A stretch of DNA of 64,000 nucleotides, taken from assembly GCA_020746995.1 (NCBI GenBank), contig JAGPXD010000004.1, positions 3,472,001-3,536,000 of the forward strand, in the 5' to 3' direction. Position 1 is the stretch's first letter; each line of letters opens with the position of its first letter. This document shows positions 31,544 through 42,600 of this stretch, piece by piece. The stretch comes from Plectosphaerella cucumerina. Its lineage: Eukaryota > Ascomycota > Sordariomycetes > Glomerellales > Plectosphaerellaceae. The translations under genes were made by a program, and so were the position numbers. The notes under the pieces were generated by a model. That model was not told the origin of the DNA and searched no databases. It saw only the letters and a list, made by a program, of their open reading frames with translations.

Positions 31544-32386
31544 ATGGCTCCTCAGAGACCCCCGACACTCGCTACGAGCGACCTCACCTACACCTTCCCC
31601 GACTACTCGACCGGCATCCGCAACATCACCCTCGACCTCCCCGTCCAGTCGCGCACTCTCCTCATCGGCGCAAACGGCGCCGGCAAGACCACTCTCCTCC
31701 GCCTCCTCGCCGGCAAGCGCCTCGCCCCCGCCGGCTCCATCTCCGTGGGCGGCGTCGACCCCTTCAAGACCGGCCTCGAGGGCGTCACCTACCTCGGCCT
31801 CGAGTGGGTTCTCAACCCCATCGTCCGCACCGACATCACCGTCAACGAGCTCCTCCGCTCCGTCGGCGGCGACGCTTTCCCCGACCGCCGCGACGAGCTC
31901 ATCGGCGTCCTTGACATTGACACCACCTGGCGCATGCACGCCGTCAGCGACGGTGAGCGCCGCCGCGTCCAGCTTGCCATGGGTCTTATTCGCCCCTGGA
32001 CCGTTCTTCTCCTCGACGAGATCACCGTCGACCTCGATGTCCTTTCCCGCGCAAACTTCCTCGGCTGGCTGCGCCAGGAGACCGAGACCCGCGTTTGCAC
32101 AATCGTCTATGCGACGCATATCCTCGACAACCTCGCCGGATGGCCTACCCACCTCGTCCACATGCACCTCGGCACCGTCAGGGAGTGGGGCACCGCCGGC
32201 AAGTTCCTCGAGAACGCCGACTCAACCAGCGGCAACAGCACCCTCGGCCAGATCGTCCTCGGCTGGCTGCAGCAGGACCTCAAGGACCGCGGTCCCAGGT
32301 CCCAGGCGAACATCGTGCCCGAGGGCAAGTCCTACGACACCAGCGGCTACGGCGGCTACGGCGACGAGTCCCACCTGCTGAAGTAG
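31544..32386 (+). CDS. CAF16: CAF16-type soluble ABC ATPase
   Basis: A single exon of 280 codons starting in CACCATGGC. It is one ABC nucleotide-binding domain without membrane segments: Walker A GANGAGKT (residues 42-49), signature VSDGERRR (134-141), Walker B VLLLDE (154-159) and switch His in YATHILDNL (about 192). In the signature, SDGE replaces the usual SGGQ, as in yeast Caf16. Glu159 provides the general base. The C-terminal YGGYGDESHLLK is low complexity. Yeast Caf16 associates with the CCR4-NOT complex and links to mediator components. By size and motif variants this is the orthologue; the cellular role is transferred from yeast. Confidence 0.92.
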   Translation: MAPQRPPTLATSDLTYTFPDYSTGIRNITLDLPVQSRTLLIGANGAGKTTLLRLLAGKRLAPAGSISVGGVDPFKTGLEGVTYLGLEWVLNPIVRTDITVNELLRSVGGDAFPDRRDELIGVLDIDTTWRMHAVSDGERRRVQLAMGLIRPWTVLLLDEITVDLDVLSRANFLGWLRQETETRVCTIVYATHILDNLAGWPTHLVHMHLGTVREWGTAGKFLENADSTSGNSTLGQIVLGWLQQDLKDRGPRSQANIVPEGKSYDTSGYGGYGDESHLLK

Positions 32387-32830
32387 GTGACATCAGCCCG
32401 GCAATGGCTGTAATCTTCAACATATCCTTCTGGCATTTTGGCGTCTTCTGATCTTCAACATCGGAGTTATGGGTACCAGCATGGGCGGGCGGGCATTTCA
32501 ACAGCAAGGAGTCTTCAACACGGACTGGTCATGAAAGGGCTTGGCATGCGGGTGGGCGTACGGGGGCACACTCAACTTGCTCCCAACATGGCGTCTGGTT
32601 TGCGCATTCTTCAACGACGGCTTGCATAGACATGACATGGCGGATCTTTTCCTTTCTCACACATATACCCTCTATCCTCAACACCACAGGGGTGGTTGGC
32701 AGAGTGCCGGTCGATTCAACTAGACCGCGCCTAGCATATTGACAGGAAAAGCAGGCGGAAATGACAGGTTTTCCACCGAGGACGCCGCGGGTATCTCATA
32801 CATTCGTCTCTACCACTGCAATCGTGACCT
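32387..32830. other. Convergent 3' region, CAF16 / CENP-I
   Basis: 444 bp of 3' flanking sequence for both genes. Short repeated ATCTTCAACA(T/C) elements occur near 32411-32520 (four close matches to CTTCAACA). No coding or RNA gene was recognised. Confidence 0.5.
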
Positions 32831-35308
32831 TCACCTTGCCCCAGTCAGACTGGCCTGGCTGGATACAGGTGTCCCTTGAAGGCCCTTCATCACATTCCGC
32901 ATCAGCGCGCCTATGCCCACGAAGCCTTCGCCATCCAAGCCCTGGAGCACGTGTACTCTATACTCGGCCCAGGACAGCTGGAGGCCCCTCGCGGCGGCGA
33001 GCCGCTGAAGACTGCTCTGTGTGACGGGCCCTGCGTGCCTTGTGGAGAGCCCGCGCCGGCCCGCTGACAGCGCCTCGGCGTCGGCCTCATCCTCCAGCCG
33101 GCGCACGTAGGAGATGGAGCGCAAACACAGCGCCGGGGAGAAGGAGAAGCCAAACAGCCAGTGCAGGTGCAGGTCATCGTTGAGACTATCAACGTAGCGC
33201 TGATATCGCGACACCACGGCCGGCGACGCCGTGCAGGCCAGGGCATTCCGATCCGTAGCGTTGAAGGCCCGGCCCCGCCAGAGGCAGTTGCAGAGGTCCA
33301 TGAGGAAGCCATTGAACTGCCGCAGGTCCTTGTTTGTATAGGCGGACCGGTCGCGGACCATGGCTGCCTCAAAGGCCGTCTTGTATCGAGCCAAGACACC
33401 GGAGAGACGAGACACGTTGACGAGGGAGGACGCGAAGAAGAGGGAGTAGACGAGCTCGGCGGGCGGGTGGGCGATGCGCAGGAACGGCTCGAGGGCGGGG
33501 TCTGTTGTCGTAGCGGCGGCTTGTTCGTAGAATTCTAGGACGCCAGCGTGTACGCGCTGCGAGGGAAAGGCGTGCACGAGGTTGAGGGCGAGAGCGTTGG
33601 CGCGCACCTGGAGCCCGCGGACGGATTTAAGGGGGCGGCCCTCTGGAACGACTTCGAGAGATTTCAGTAGGGCCGTCCAGTGTCGGAGGAGGTCGCGGTA
33701 CAACCCCAGGAGGCTGAGCTGGGCCTCCGCCGTGGCAGGGAGGCAGTTCTCCAGGGGGACGAGCAGGAGCTCAAGATCTTGGGAGGGTTAGTCTGGCACT
33801 AGGATTTAAAGCCAGGGATACCTACCGCTGAAGTCCACCAATGTCGCAAACGACATGATGCTAAGAATGGAGGACTGGGCATCGATGCCGTTCCACGTCG
33901 CAAACAGCTTGACGAGGAAGTTGAGGACGATAGGTGGTGTTTCCTGTTACTGTCAGCAGGGTAGCTTGATGAAGAACGTCAAAGCATACCTTTGCCCGAG
34001 TCACATATTCCACCAGGACATCCATCATGTCCACGAAGCTCTTGGTATCGCTATTGCCCTCGAGAAAGTCGGCCAGCGCCGCCCCAATCCAAAGCGTCAC
34101 TCGCCGCGAGGTGGTCTCGTCCTTGCGGAGAACTAGCAGCTTCTGAAGCAAGGGGTCGGCCAGCACAGCCGCGAGTTGGTTCGGCAGCTCGATCTTGTCC
34201 ATCTTTTGCACAAATTTGTCTGCGCTGTTTACCTCTTCGAGGGTCACCGAGGTCTGTGTGCGTCAGCAAACGTGGCGGTATGGCAGAGCTGGACTTACCT
34301 CTTTGGCATGAGACGTATGCACGCCAGGAACACCGGATGGTCTCGGAGCCGCGCCTCTCCTGAAGTTGTCGCGGTTGACGCTGAATCCGTGCCGGGGCTG
34401 TAGGCTGTCGATGGCGGTGCGCTGTGCGTGCTCTCGTTGAATGTCGTTCAACCTTTCGCGCCACGCCAAGTCGGGGTGCTGTAGGTGTCAGTGTGAGGTC
34501 TTTACATTTCGAAGAGTCCTGTCAACCCACCTTGAACGCAGATGCCTTGCCCCTGACGGCTTCGGCTACGATGATCTCGGGATAGTAGTCTTTGAAGATC
34601 CGAAGCAACCCGATTAATGGTGGATCGCTGGTTCGCGAGAATTGCAGACTTCCGAGCGTGAGTGCATGAATCATGAGAAGAAGACCGAGCTGCGCTTACA
34701 GTGCCTGAATTCTGAATGGCCGCACATGTTTCCGGCGTGTGATGACCGCCAGCACGTGGCACAGTTGTGGTCTGTGAGTGCCAGACTGTTAGCTGGAACA
34801 GACCTCCCATTGAACAGGCGGACATACCTGATGGCAGCCGTCTCCAACAGATTGAAAAGAACGGCGTATGCGTGTGAGAGTATGACAGGCTCCTGGATGA
34901 CATGGTACACCATGACCAGCCATCTCAACAGCCCCGCCTGGATGGAGTATGAGGGCTTGAGCTCACCCTGTCCCAGGCACCCGACAAGTTTGAGGATGTG
35001 ATCAGACTGAATACTCGTCGCTGGGTACAAGTTGTTGAGCAGGGCGTTTAGGCTGGCCTGGTCGAGGTAACTAGGTGTGCAGATGAGGTCCAGGAGTTTC
35101 CCTAGTTGCTCCTTGTTGATGCCGTGTTCGTAGATGGCGGACGCCAGCTGCGCGACAGTTGGCTTGACATTGATGCCGCGCTTCTTTGCCGGTGTTTTCG
35201 AGGCTGGCAAATGATGAGTTTCTGATCTCATCCTGCGGCCATAGAGGCATGCATACCTTCAACGACATCTTCGATGAGATCGTTGAGCAACTGCTCAGGG
35301 GTGGTCAT
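32831..35308 (-). CDS. MIS6: Inner kinetochore protein CENP-I / Mis6 (Ctf3)
   Basis: Eight exons: 35308-35257, 35203-34828, 34771-34700, 34648-34531, 34478-34299, 34253-33990, 33943-33826 and 33777-32831; total 708 aa, the usual Mis6 length. Every join keeps the frame and all introns are GT..AG, 46-56 nt. Recognisable Mis6 features are the N-terminal MTTPEQLLNDLIEDV, a long helical-repeat middle (LLRWLVMVYHVI, then LCHVLAVITRRKHVRPFRIQ), and DPPLIGLLRIFKDYYPEIIV. The C-terminal part, HLHWLFGFSFSPALC, ends GFVGIGALMRNVMKGL. CENP-I belongs to the constitutive centromere-associated network that supports CENP-A loading and microtubule attachment. The eight-exon structure means naive predictions would break it into pieces. 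Confidence 0.88.
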
Positions 35309-37258
35309 TCTGACAGAGGCCGCATGAGGGCCGGCACCTGGTGAGGTCCGTGGGTCGGTCCAGGTGAGATTTCTCCCTTTTTTGCAAGAAAATGATCAAT
35401 GTACGGGCGGGTAAGCTAACCATACATGACATTCATTCATCATGAGAGTGTATTGGTGTTGAGACGCGTCTTGGGACAGAGACGCGACTGGGGCCATTCA
35501 GTGGTCGCATCAAGATCGATTTTGTGGGGCCGCGCGGTATCCCGGTGCCCCACTCAATCCCGGCCGTGCCCCGCTCCCTGGGTTGCTCCTTCCTCGAACA
35601 CCATCATACCCTCAGGATGGACGAGGAAAGAGCGACGTCTGGTGACTCTGAACATCTATGGCACTGGAGAAGGAGCGACCGCGTTAGCCTTGGAGATATT
35701 TCCCAGCCTGATGTCCTTCGAAGACTCCCTCATTCGAAATGGAAATGACCAACCTCAGGTCACCTCCATCTCGCCCACCAAGAGCAACCTGAGCGGACGA
35801 ATTCCATCCAACGACAGCATCATTTTACTCTGGCATAAGGTATATATGCCCACCCTCACATGTCGAACCAAGTTCTTCTCAACACCCACCTTCCGATGTA
35901 CGGAGGCCGCGGATGACGTCCCCATGACATCCCTTCCACAGCAGCCGACACTCCCCGCCCTGGTCTGTCAGCCCGCTGTCTACCCCTGTGAAACCTTCGC
36001 CTCCGGTTGGCAGCTAAGTACACTCACTGTATGGTTCTGCAGCAGCGGCATGGGTCTCTGACCGATGTCCCGAATTTTCCTTAGCGCAACCATCTCTCAC
36101 CGACTCGCTTCTGATCGTTCCATGGCGCCCTCGAGGACGGGACTATGGATCTCCGAGTTGACCTGTCGACTTTTGAGTTTGCCTGGAACAGCAGGTTGTT
36201 GCTGCCGGCCGCATAGCGCCACCCAAGCCTGCATTATGGGACTTTGGATCTTTCACCGCGAATACCCTTGGCGACAAGATGAGAAATGGGCGATTCTGTA
36301 GATCCTGGGTGGCCAGCATGGTCTGGACCTTGACCATGTCGACCTCTACGCGAATCATCGTTGAGCATCCTTTTCACACCTGCATCGGCCATCACCCGTG
36401 ATATGCAGACAGGATCTCAGACCGAACCCGTCTTCTCTACCACGGCAGAAGACATCCCCCGGTTCTAAGATGCCTGCCGGGGCATCGGCGTCATGGCTTC
36501 AGGGAACGGTTGTCAAATGCCGCTGCAAGTTACAGCGCTGAAGCGACTGTCTGTTCCGCCCCAACAAGCTCATCCGCATCACAGCACGTTTCAAGGCCTC
36601 TTGGGATGCCCGGCGCTGCCGGAAGACCGTGACCTTCCACGCGTATACAACTAGGCAGAAGCTGCGCGCGGCTGAGACAAGAACATCAGTCATCTGATCA
36701 GACGCACGACAGAATTGCTGACAAGTTTCCGCATTTCCAAACACCGAGACGAGCACCCTGGCCGGTCGGCCGTCTCCGCCGCACGCTCTCGTCAGCTTTC
36801 TTGGCAGTGTCCCTTGAGAGAGAATGATTCGGGCGTGGCTGGCGGTTGAACTTGCTTCTGGCCAACCTTATCCAGCATTGACATTGCTGGCAACCCCGTG
36901 GCTATAGGACGACGCGCCAAGCTCGCCACTGCAGGCAAGAGTGCGGTTCCGTGCTCCATGCCCATTCGCAGTCTGTCTCAAGGAGGGTCGCTCCCTCCCA
37001 ATACCCTGGACGCGGGATGGCAGCCTGTGGAATCTGGAAGCCCGAACGATCAGAAGAAGGGTGAATACCCCGGCCAGCCTTCGAGCCGCGCCCTAGTCGG
37101 TGTTTCTTTCATACTTTCCACCTCGAAACAGCAGAAACTTCCAAAAGCCATCTCGAAGCCCATTACTGTAATTCTTCGACCTCGTCACCGCCCGTTCTGA
37201 GACACTGATACGCGGACCAGGACCACTCTTTCACCCTTGCAGAACTGGTGGAATCAGA
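35309..37258. other. 1.95 kb divergent region between CENP-I and the GH3-C/GNAT gene
   Basis: Open frames include 35426-36061 (+, 211 codons), but its translation shows no domain pattern and would overlap the CENP-I promoter. I searched by eye for fragments of a GH3 catalytic barrel (e.g. IDQEGG-, KHFPGHGDT- or SDxxxM-type motifs) upstream of the GNAT gene and saw none. In the frame of the GNAT gene a stop occurs at 37169-37171. Confidence 0.5.
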
Positions 37259-38940
37259 ATGCAGAGCCCGCCTCCCGACCTCGATCCCGTCCTCCTGTGG
37301 GACCGCCAGCAAGCCTTGCCTCTTGGCCAAACTCTCAGGGAAGACGATCTGTTGCTGCTGCTGACACCCGTCGTCATCCCGGTAGACAACCCCAATGAAT
37401 CTAGAGACCCATTTGAGGCCCTAGGCCGCGCTCTGGCATCATTTCATCCAGCAGTTCGGCATGTACCCTACACCAAGGAAAACGGCATCACGGCATATCA
37501 CAAAGACTTCATACAGAGATGCCGGGTCATCGTCTTCGTCATGTCTGGCCCGCCTGGCGACAACGAGCCCTCTCAGGCCGACATGGCGCTGATTGCTTTG
37601 AATACGAGTCAGGATTCTGTCTTTCTCGTGATTGCCTGTTTCGACAGCCAAGAGTACGATCTTCCCATGTGGAATCTGCCAACAGTTTTTCAGACGCAAG
37701 GGTACGAAACAATGAGCCTCCAAGCCGCAGCGCGCTTCGCCTTTGCTACTCCGGGTGCTACACCTTATCCCGCCTTCGAGGATGCCTCCGAGATCGCGCC
37801 TCGCCAATGGCAAGTGGGAGCCTGCAGATTTGACGACGATATCGCCACCATCCACAACTTGTGGCATGATTGTCTTCCTGGGAAGTTTCAAATCTCTCGG
37901 CATATCCTTAGCTCCCTCCTCGATCGAGCCTCGTGCCTGTGTCTCGTGGTACGGCAGCCCATCACGGGAGAAGTCCTGGGTTTCTGTGCCATTTACACTG
38001 CCGACCAAGACCTCAGCGACTCACCACGCATCGGGTCGCTCGCAGCGCTCATGGTGAGGAAGAAGTACCGGGGTCGCGGAATAGGCCGGAGTTTGCACGA
38101 TGCTGGTGTTCGAGCTCTCGGACAAAGCTCTGGTGTCGAACACATCCGACTCGGCTCCACGTTTCCTCGACTTCTCCATGGTGTACCTGACGATTCTCGC
38201 TTCGGGGGCTGGTTCGCGCGCCGCGGCTGGCATGGTGAAGCCGCTCCTCTGGGTCAGAACCCAGACGCCTCTGACTGGCTTCTCGAGCTCGGTGATGTGG
38301 CCGAGAGGGGCCTCTCAATGGCAGGGCTGTCCTTTCAGCGGTACACGCCCTCTGACCGCGAACAGGTCCTACGCCTTGTGGCGAGTGTGTCGACGCGCAA
38401 GGGACACCAGGGCTGGCTTACGCAGTACACCCGCGTCGCGAACTCAAACTTCAAGGGCGACATTATCGTCGGTTTCGAAGGGGCAACGATAGTCTCCACC
38501 GCGATACTATACATGCCCTCACTCGACCATCCCTTTGTACAGGATATGCCATGGGCTCAGTCCATTGGCAGCGACGTCGGCGGCCTATCCTGCATCTGCA
38601 TACTCGGTACGTTGCTAGATCGTTGGGCCGTAATGCAGAAGCTAACCCACACAGACCAAGAACCGGGCATGGTAAACAACAGGGACTCCATCATGGTGAG
38701 ACTGCTGGATTACTCCGTCAAGACTCTGGCGGGAGGAGGCTACAGGTACATGTTCCTGGACGCCGTCAGGGGAGGGGACCACGGCTTTCCCGGGCTAGGT
38801 GAGTGAGCCGCACCCATCTACGCCGCCATGGAAACTAATCTGAAGCAGGGTTCCGCCGATGGGCGAGGTACGCCGACTTGTGGAAGCACGTCGACACGGA
38901 CGAGGTGGTCGAGCACGGGCAGGCTGGGCCTGGCAGCTAG
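37259..38940 (+). CDS. GNAT acetyltransferase-like protein with a GH3 C-terminal-like region but no GH3 catalytic barrel
   Basis: Exons 37259-38606, 38655-38798 and 38849-38940 give 527 aa. Residues about 10-160 resemble the C-terminal sandwich of the GH3 + GNAT beta-N-acetylglucosaminidase architecture known in fungi: ALPLGQTLREDDLLLLLTPVV, then FEALGRALA and HVPYTKENGIT. Residues 180-320 form a first GNAT fold, with the acetyl-CoA loop VRKKYRGRGIGRSLHDAG, then HIRLGSTFPRLLHGVP. Residues 345-527 form a second, degenerate GNAT-like half ending GFRRWARYADLWKHVD. The GH3 barrel that normally precedes (about 350 residues with the KH and SD catalytic motifs) is absent and not visible upstream. 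No signal peptide. It may be a standalone acetyltransferase, a truncated relic, or have missed upstream exons. Frame and splice sites are intact, which argues against simple decay. Confidence 0.75.
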
Positions 38941-39679
38941 GTTACCTCAAACATACTGGTACTCAACGATTTCATGCGATGGCGTCCAACCAGCTACTTC
39001 CCCCGCCGACCTGCATTGTCTTGAGCATGCGGCCTCGACGCAGCCCATGTCCGCCTGCGTGACGGGCTGCAGGTCGCTGCCTCATCACAGGAGCACGACC
39101 CAGCCGCACAAGCCGTTTTCAGGGCTTTCCTCTCACGACGCACAACAATCGCCATGACCAAAGCAGGAATCCCAGCGTCGCACCGGCGCGCGGCCTGCAT
39201 GGGCGCTTCGCCCGATGTTTTCCTCGCCGTGACCGGCGCCGTTACACGGCATCTCGCGTGTCTTACCGAGCCTGTCGTCCCGCTTCGATCCTGCTGCCAG
39301 CCGAGGTCGCTGATGAGTGAGACAAGATGCACCCGGGGCAACACCGCATCGCTCGCTCCAAGTGTCATGTCATGTGTGGTATCAATGCTCGTGTCTCTTC
39401 GCGCGTGCTTATCTGGCAACGGCCGCCGCGCAGTGGGGCGGCCATTATACAGTAGTAGGTAGCTTTTGTGGTATTCGCAACATGGCCATGCCCCCTTCCC
39501 CTTCCCCTCTCCATCCCTTTTTTTCGTGAAACCCTGGGAAACCAATTACGTCCCCCGAGGGCGGCAACCCCTCATGCCCCTGATATGACGCCGGTGTAAA
39601 AGCAGTGTGTGGTGTGGTGGTGTTATGTGAAGCCGCCTAAAATCGCGGCGCGAGACCTTCGCTGCGCAATGCCGGTGAC
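38941..39679. other. Convergent 3' region, GNAT gene / TSC2
   Basis: 739 bp with several short open frames, none with motifs. Includes poly-pyrimidine runs near 39489-39530. No RNA gene was seen. Confidence 0.5.
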
Positions 39680-42600
39680 TTACGCCCATTTGGAAAAGTC
39701 GACGGCCTCGGCGAGGGAGTCGGCCGGGTTGGGCGGCACAATCTCCGTGTCGTTTGTGGTCGTGCTCGTCGACATGACGGAGCTCCTGTGCGAGGTCTGC
39801 TCGCTCGTGCTCGTGAAAAAGGTGGCTACGGACGAGCGTCGGAGGCTGCTGCCGAAGCTGTCGCGGACGCTGCTCGCGGGCCGGCCCGGATCGGCGAGCG
39901 TCCCGGGGAAGTGCGTCGTCCCGCCGAGACTGCCGCCATGGTGTCCCCCCCCGAGTGATGTCGAGGGCGGCGAGGGGTTCACGCCGCTGCCGGCGCCGGG
40001 ATGCCCGTGTCCAGGACCGAACTGGTTGTTCGGTGCAGTCACCTTGGGCGCGTGCTTGTCCCGTAGCCGCTTAATCTCGCGAAGGCGATTGCGCCAGGAG
40101 CTGACAGTGTCGCCGCCATCCTTATTCTGCCAGACGGTAGAGAAGACGGAGGCATTCAGCGCTAGGAGGCGGATGAAGCCCGGCAGGGCCTTGAGGGAGA
40201 CCATCTTCGTCTCTGACGCCGGCGAGATGATGGGGAAGCCGGGCTTGCTGAGAAGCTGAACCCTGTAGAACGGCATCGACTCCTCCTTATCGGACGGCGG
40301 CGTCTCCCTGGTAGCGACAAAGGACGCGCGGGACTCGGGCGTGATGACGATGTTGACGTAGTTGAACTCGCTCGGGAAGGTGTCGAACCTGAACGGGAGC
40401 CCAGAGTCGTTGAACACAATGTTGACGTAGTCGTTTCCGATGTGCCGCTTCTTGGAGATGCAATAAGCGTCGCGTTCGAGGTTGGTCGGCATCTGCGTCG
40501 TGACGTGGAACACAATCTCCGTGACCCGGTCGCGCCAGCAAAAGGTGTACTCTCCGTCGGTGCCAAACTCCCTGTCGAGGCCCTGCATGTTGATCTTGGA
40601 GCCCTTGAGCTTGCTCAACGTGCCCAGGCCGTTAAGGAAGTGGACATAATCCGCGCTGCCGGAAACGTTTGCCAGGATCTCGACCTCGTCCGTCTGACCT
40701 TCGCCAATGTAGATGACGCCGACCTTGTGGCCGTCGACGGTCGGGTTGCGGTCGAAGACGCGGATGGCTCTTTCAACCGCGTCGTCCGAAGGCAGAGCTA
40801 TGGGCCGCTGTGCCTCTGAAAATTGCGGGCTCGACGTCATCAGCTGGACCATGAGGTGGCTGGGCAGCACCCTGTTGCTCATGTCGCCCTCCCTGCCTGT
40901 GTCCGCAATGTGCTGCGTCTGATGGATCGGCGGCGGTTTAAAGGCCTCCCGTACCGTGTACGACGACGTTCCCGATGCCTGGCGCTTGGTGATCTGCGCC
41001 CAGCCGGTAGCTGTAGCCTGTTCGATAGTAACGATACTGTTGCCACTCAGCCACCGGCGCTTCTGGATCTCCCCGAACCTCTGCTCGGTGAATAGTGTAT
41101 CGGCAGCTGACTCGTTCGCGTCCGCGTACGTAACGCGCTGCATGAAGTCGATGGTTACCAGAGCCTGTTCCTCCAGGTTTTGCGCACCATCTACATCGGC
41201 GACGAGGGCCTTGGTAAGCCAGCCTACGATGTTTGCGCGATCTTGGAGCTTGAGCGCTAGGAACCAGTAGGTGATGACATGATGCGCCAGTGCATACACG
41301 TACTGCGGGAGGTCATCCGAGACACCGCCCTGAGCCTCGGCTGTTGTAGGTGTCGGAGCTGCCGAGTCTGGGGACTTTGAGAACTGCTTCTTGTCGCGGA
41401 CATATTGCAGGTACCGAATGGAGATGCCGAAGACAATGCGGTACTCCTCCTCTCGGAAGTTGACGTAAAGATTAGGCAGTCGGGAAAGTCCAGCCAAGAA
41501 CTCCAGAATGTGCATGGCGACGTGTGGCTGAGTGATGATGAGGGTCATCTTCTGCAGCATCTGCACAAGACACTTGCTGGTCGACAATGGGAGCTCGTGA
41601 CAGCAGATGGAGAGTGCGTGGATGCAGTACTTGGCGCATCTCTCCCACGTTGAGATGCCATGGACGAATGCTCGCACAATCTCGTCCTCTTGATCCTTCA
41701 GGAAATGTGCGTGGTAGCTGAGAATCATCGTCAAGCTGTGGAACAGACAGATGGCGACGTCAGCCCTGCGCAGTCCCGTGGATATGGGCGCTTCGTGGAA
41801 CGAGTTCGTCCGGATCTGCTCGCAAACGATCCGCCGCAGGCTCTGCATCTGAGGGATGGCACCACGGAAGATGGCATGGTTACTGAGCTGCGAGGGCAGA
41901 TGAACTAGGACCATGCTGGTGACTTCCCAATCGCCCCCCTTTTCGAGAATATGAACGATCGTCTCGAGCCATGAAGCCAGGTTCAGGGGCGTGGCGTGGC
42001 CTTGCTCGTCCGGCTTGGCAGGCTCATCCGTGTTCGACAGGAACTGGGAACCTCCCTGAGCATGGGAAACAAGAACCAGACTGGCAATGGCAGACGGAGT
42101 AAAGGGCAGGGCGTTCGGATCCGGGAGACTCCACTGCTGTCTGTATTGCGGGCTGTTCTGCTTGGCTCCGCTCAACGAACGAGCAGCAATGGCGCGGTCC
42201 TGTGGTCCGGCATGGCTGAACGACACGCCCCTGGAAGACCGCACCGTGGGTCCAATATCGGGCCTCGTTGTTCGAGTCTGGAAAGCACTGTCCCCGGCAT
42301 GCTTGCGGGCAAGAGACGCCTCTGTCCTGAACAACGATGCAGCGAGACCCTCCGAGTCGGTATCTAGTGTAAGGAAGATGGAGCCGCCCCAGTCCGCCCG
42401 AAGTCTGAATAGGAACTTCATGGCGGTGAGGCGGGCGTCGGTGGTGCAATGGCTGGCCTTGGCGATGCTCACAAGCAAGTCGAACAGTCGTGAGCATTTG
42501 GCAGCGCTGAAGTCCATGCACCGCATGAAAAGCTTGATGTAGCCCTTGGTCACAATGCCTGAAGCGGTCTGTTCTGGATCCGAGTCGTCAAATGTCGGCG

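Noticed and set aside
35426..36061. 211-codon + strand frame upstream of the GNAT gene, considered as a decayed GH3 barrel or independent gene
   Set aside because: Translation has none of the GH3 barrel motifs and no recognisable domain; it overlaps the CENP-I promoter.
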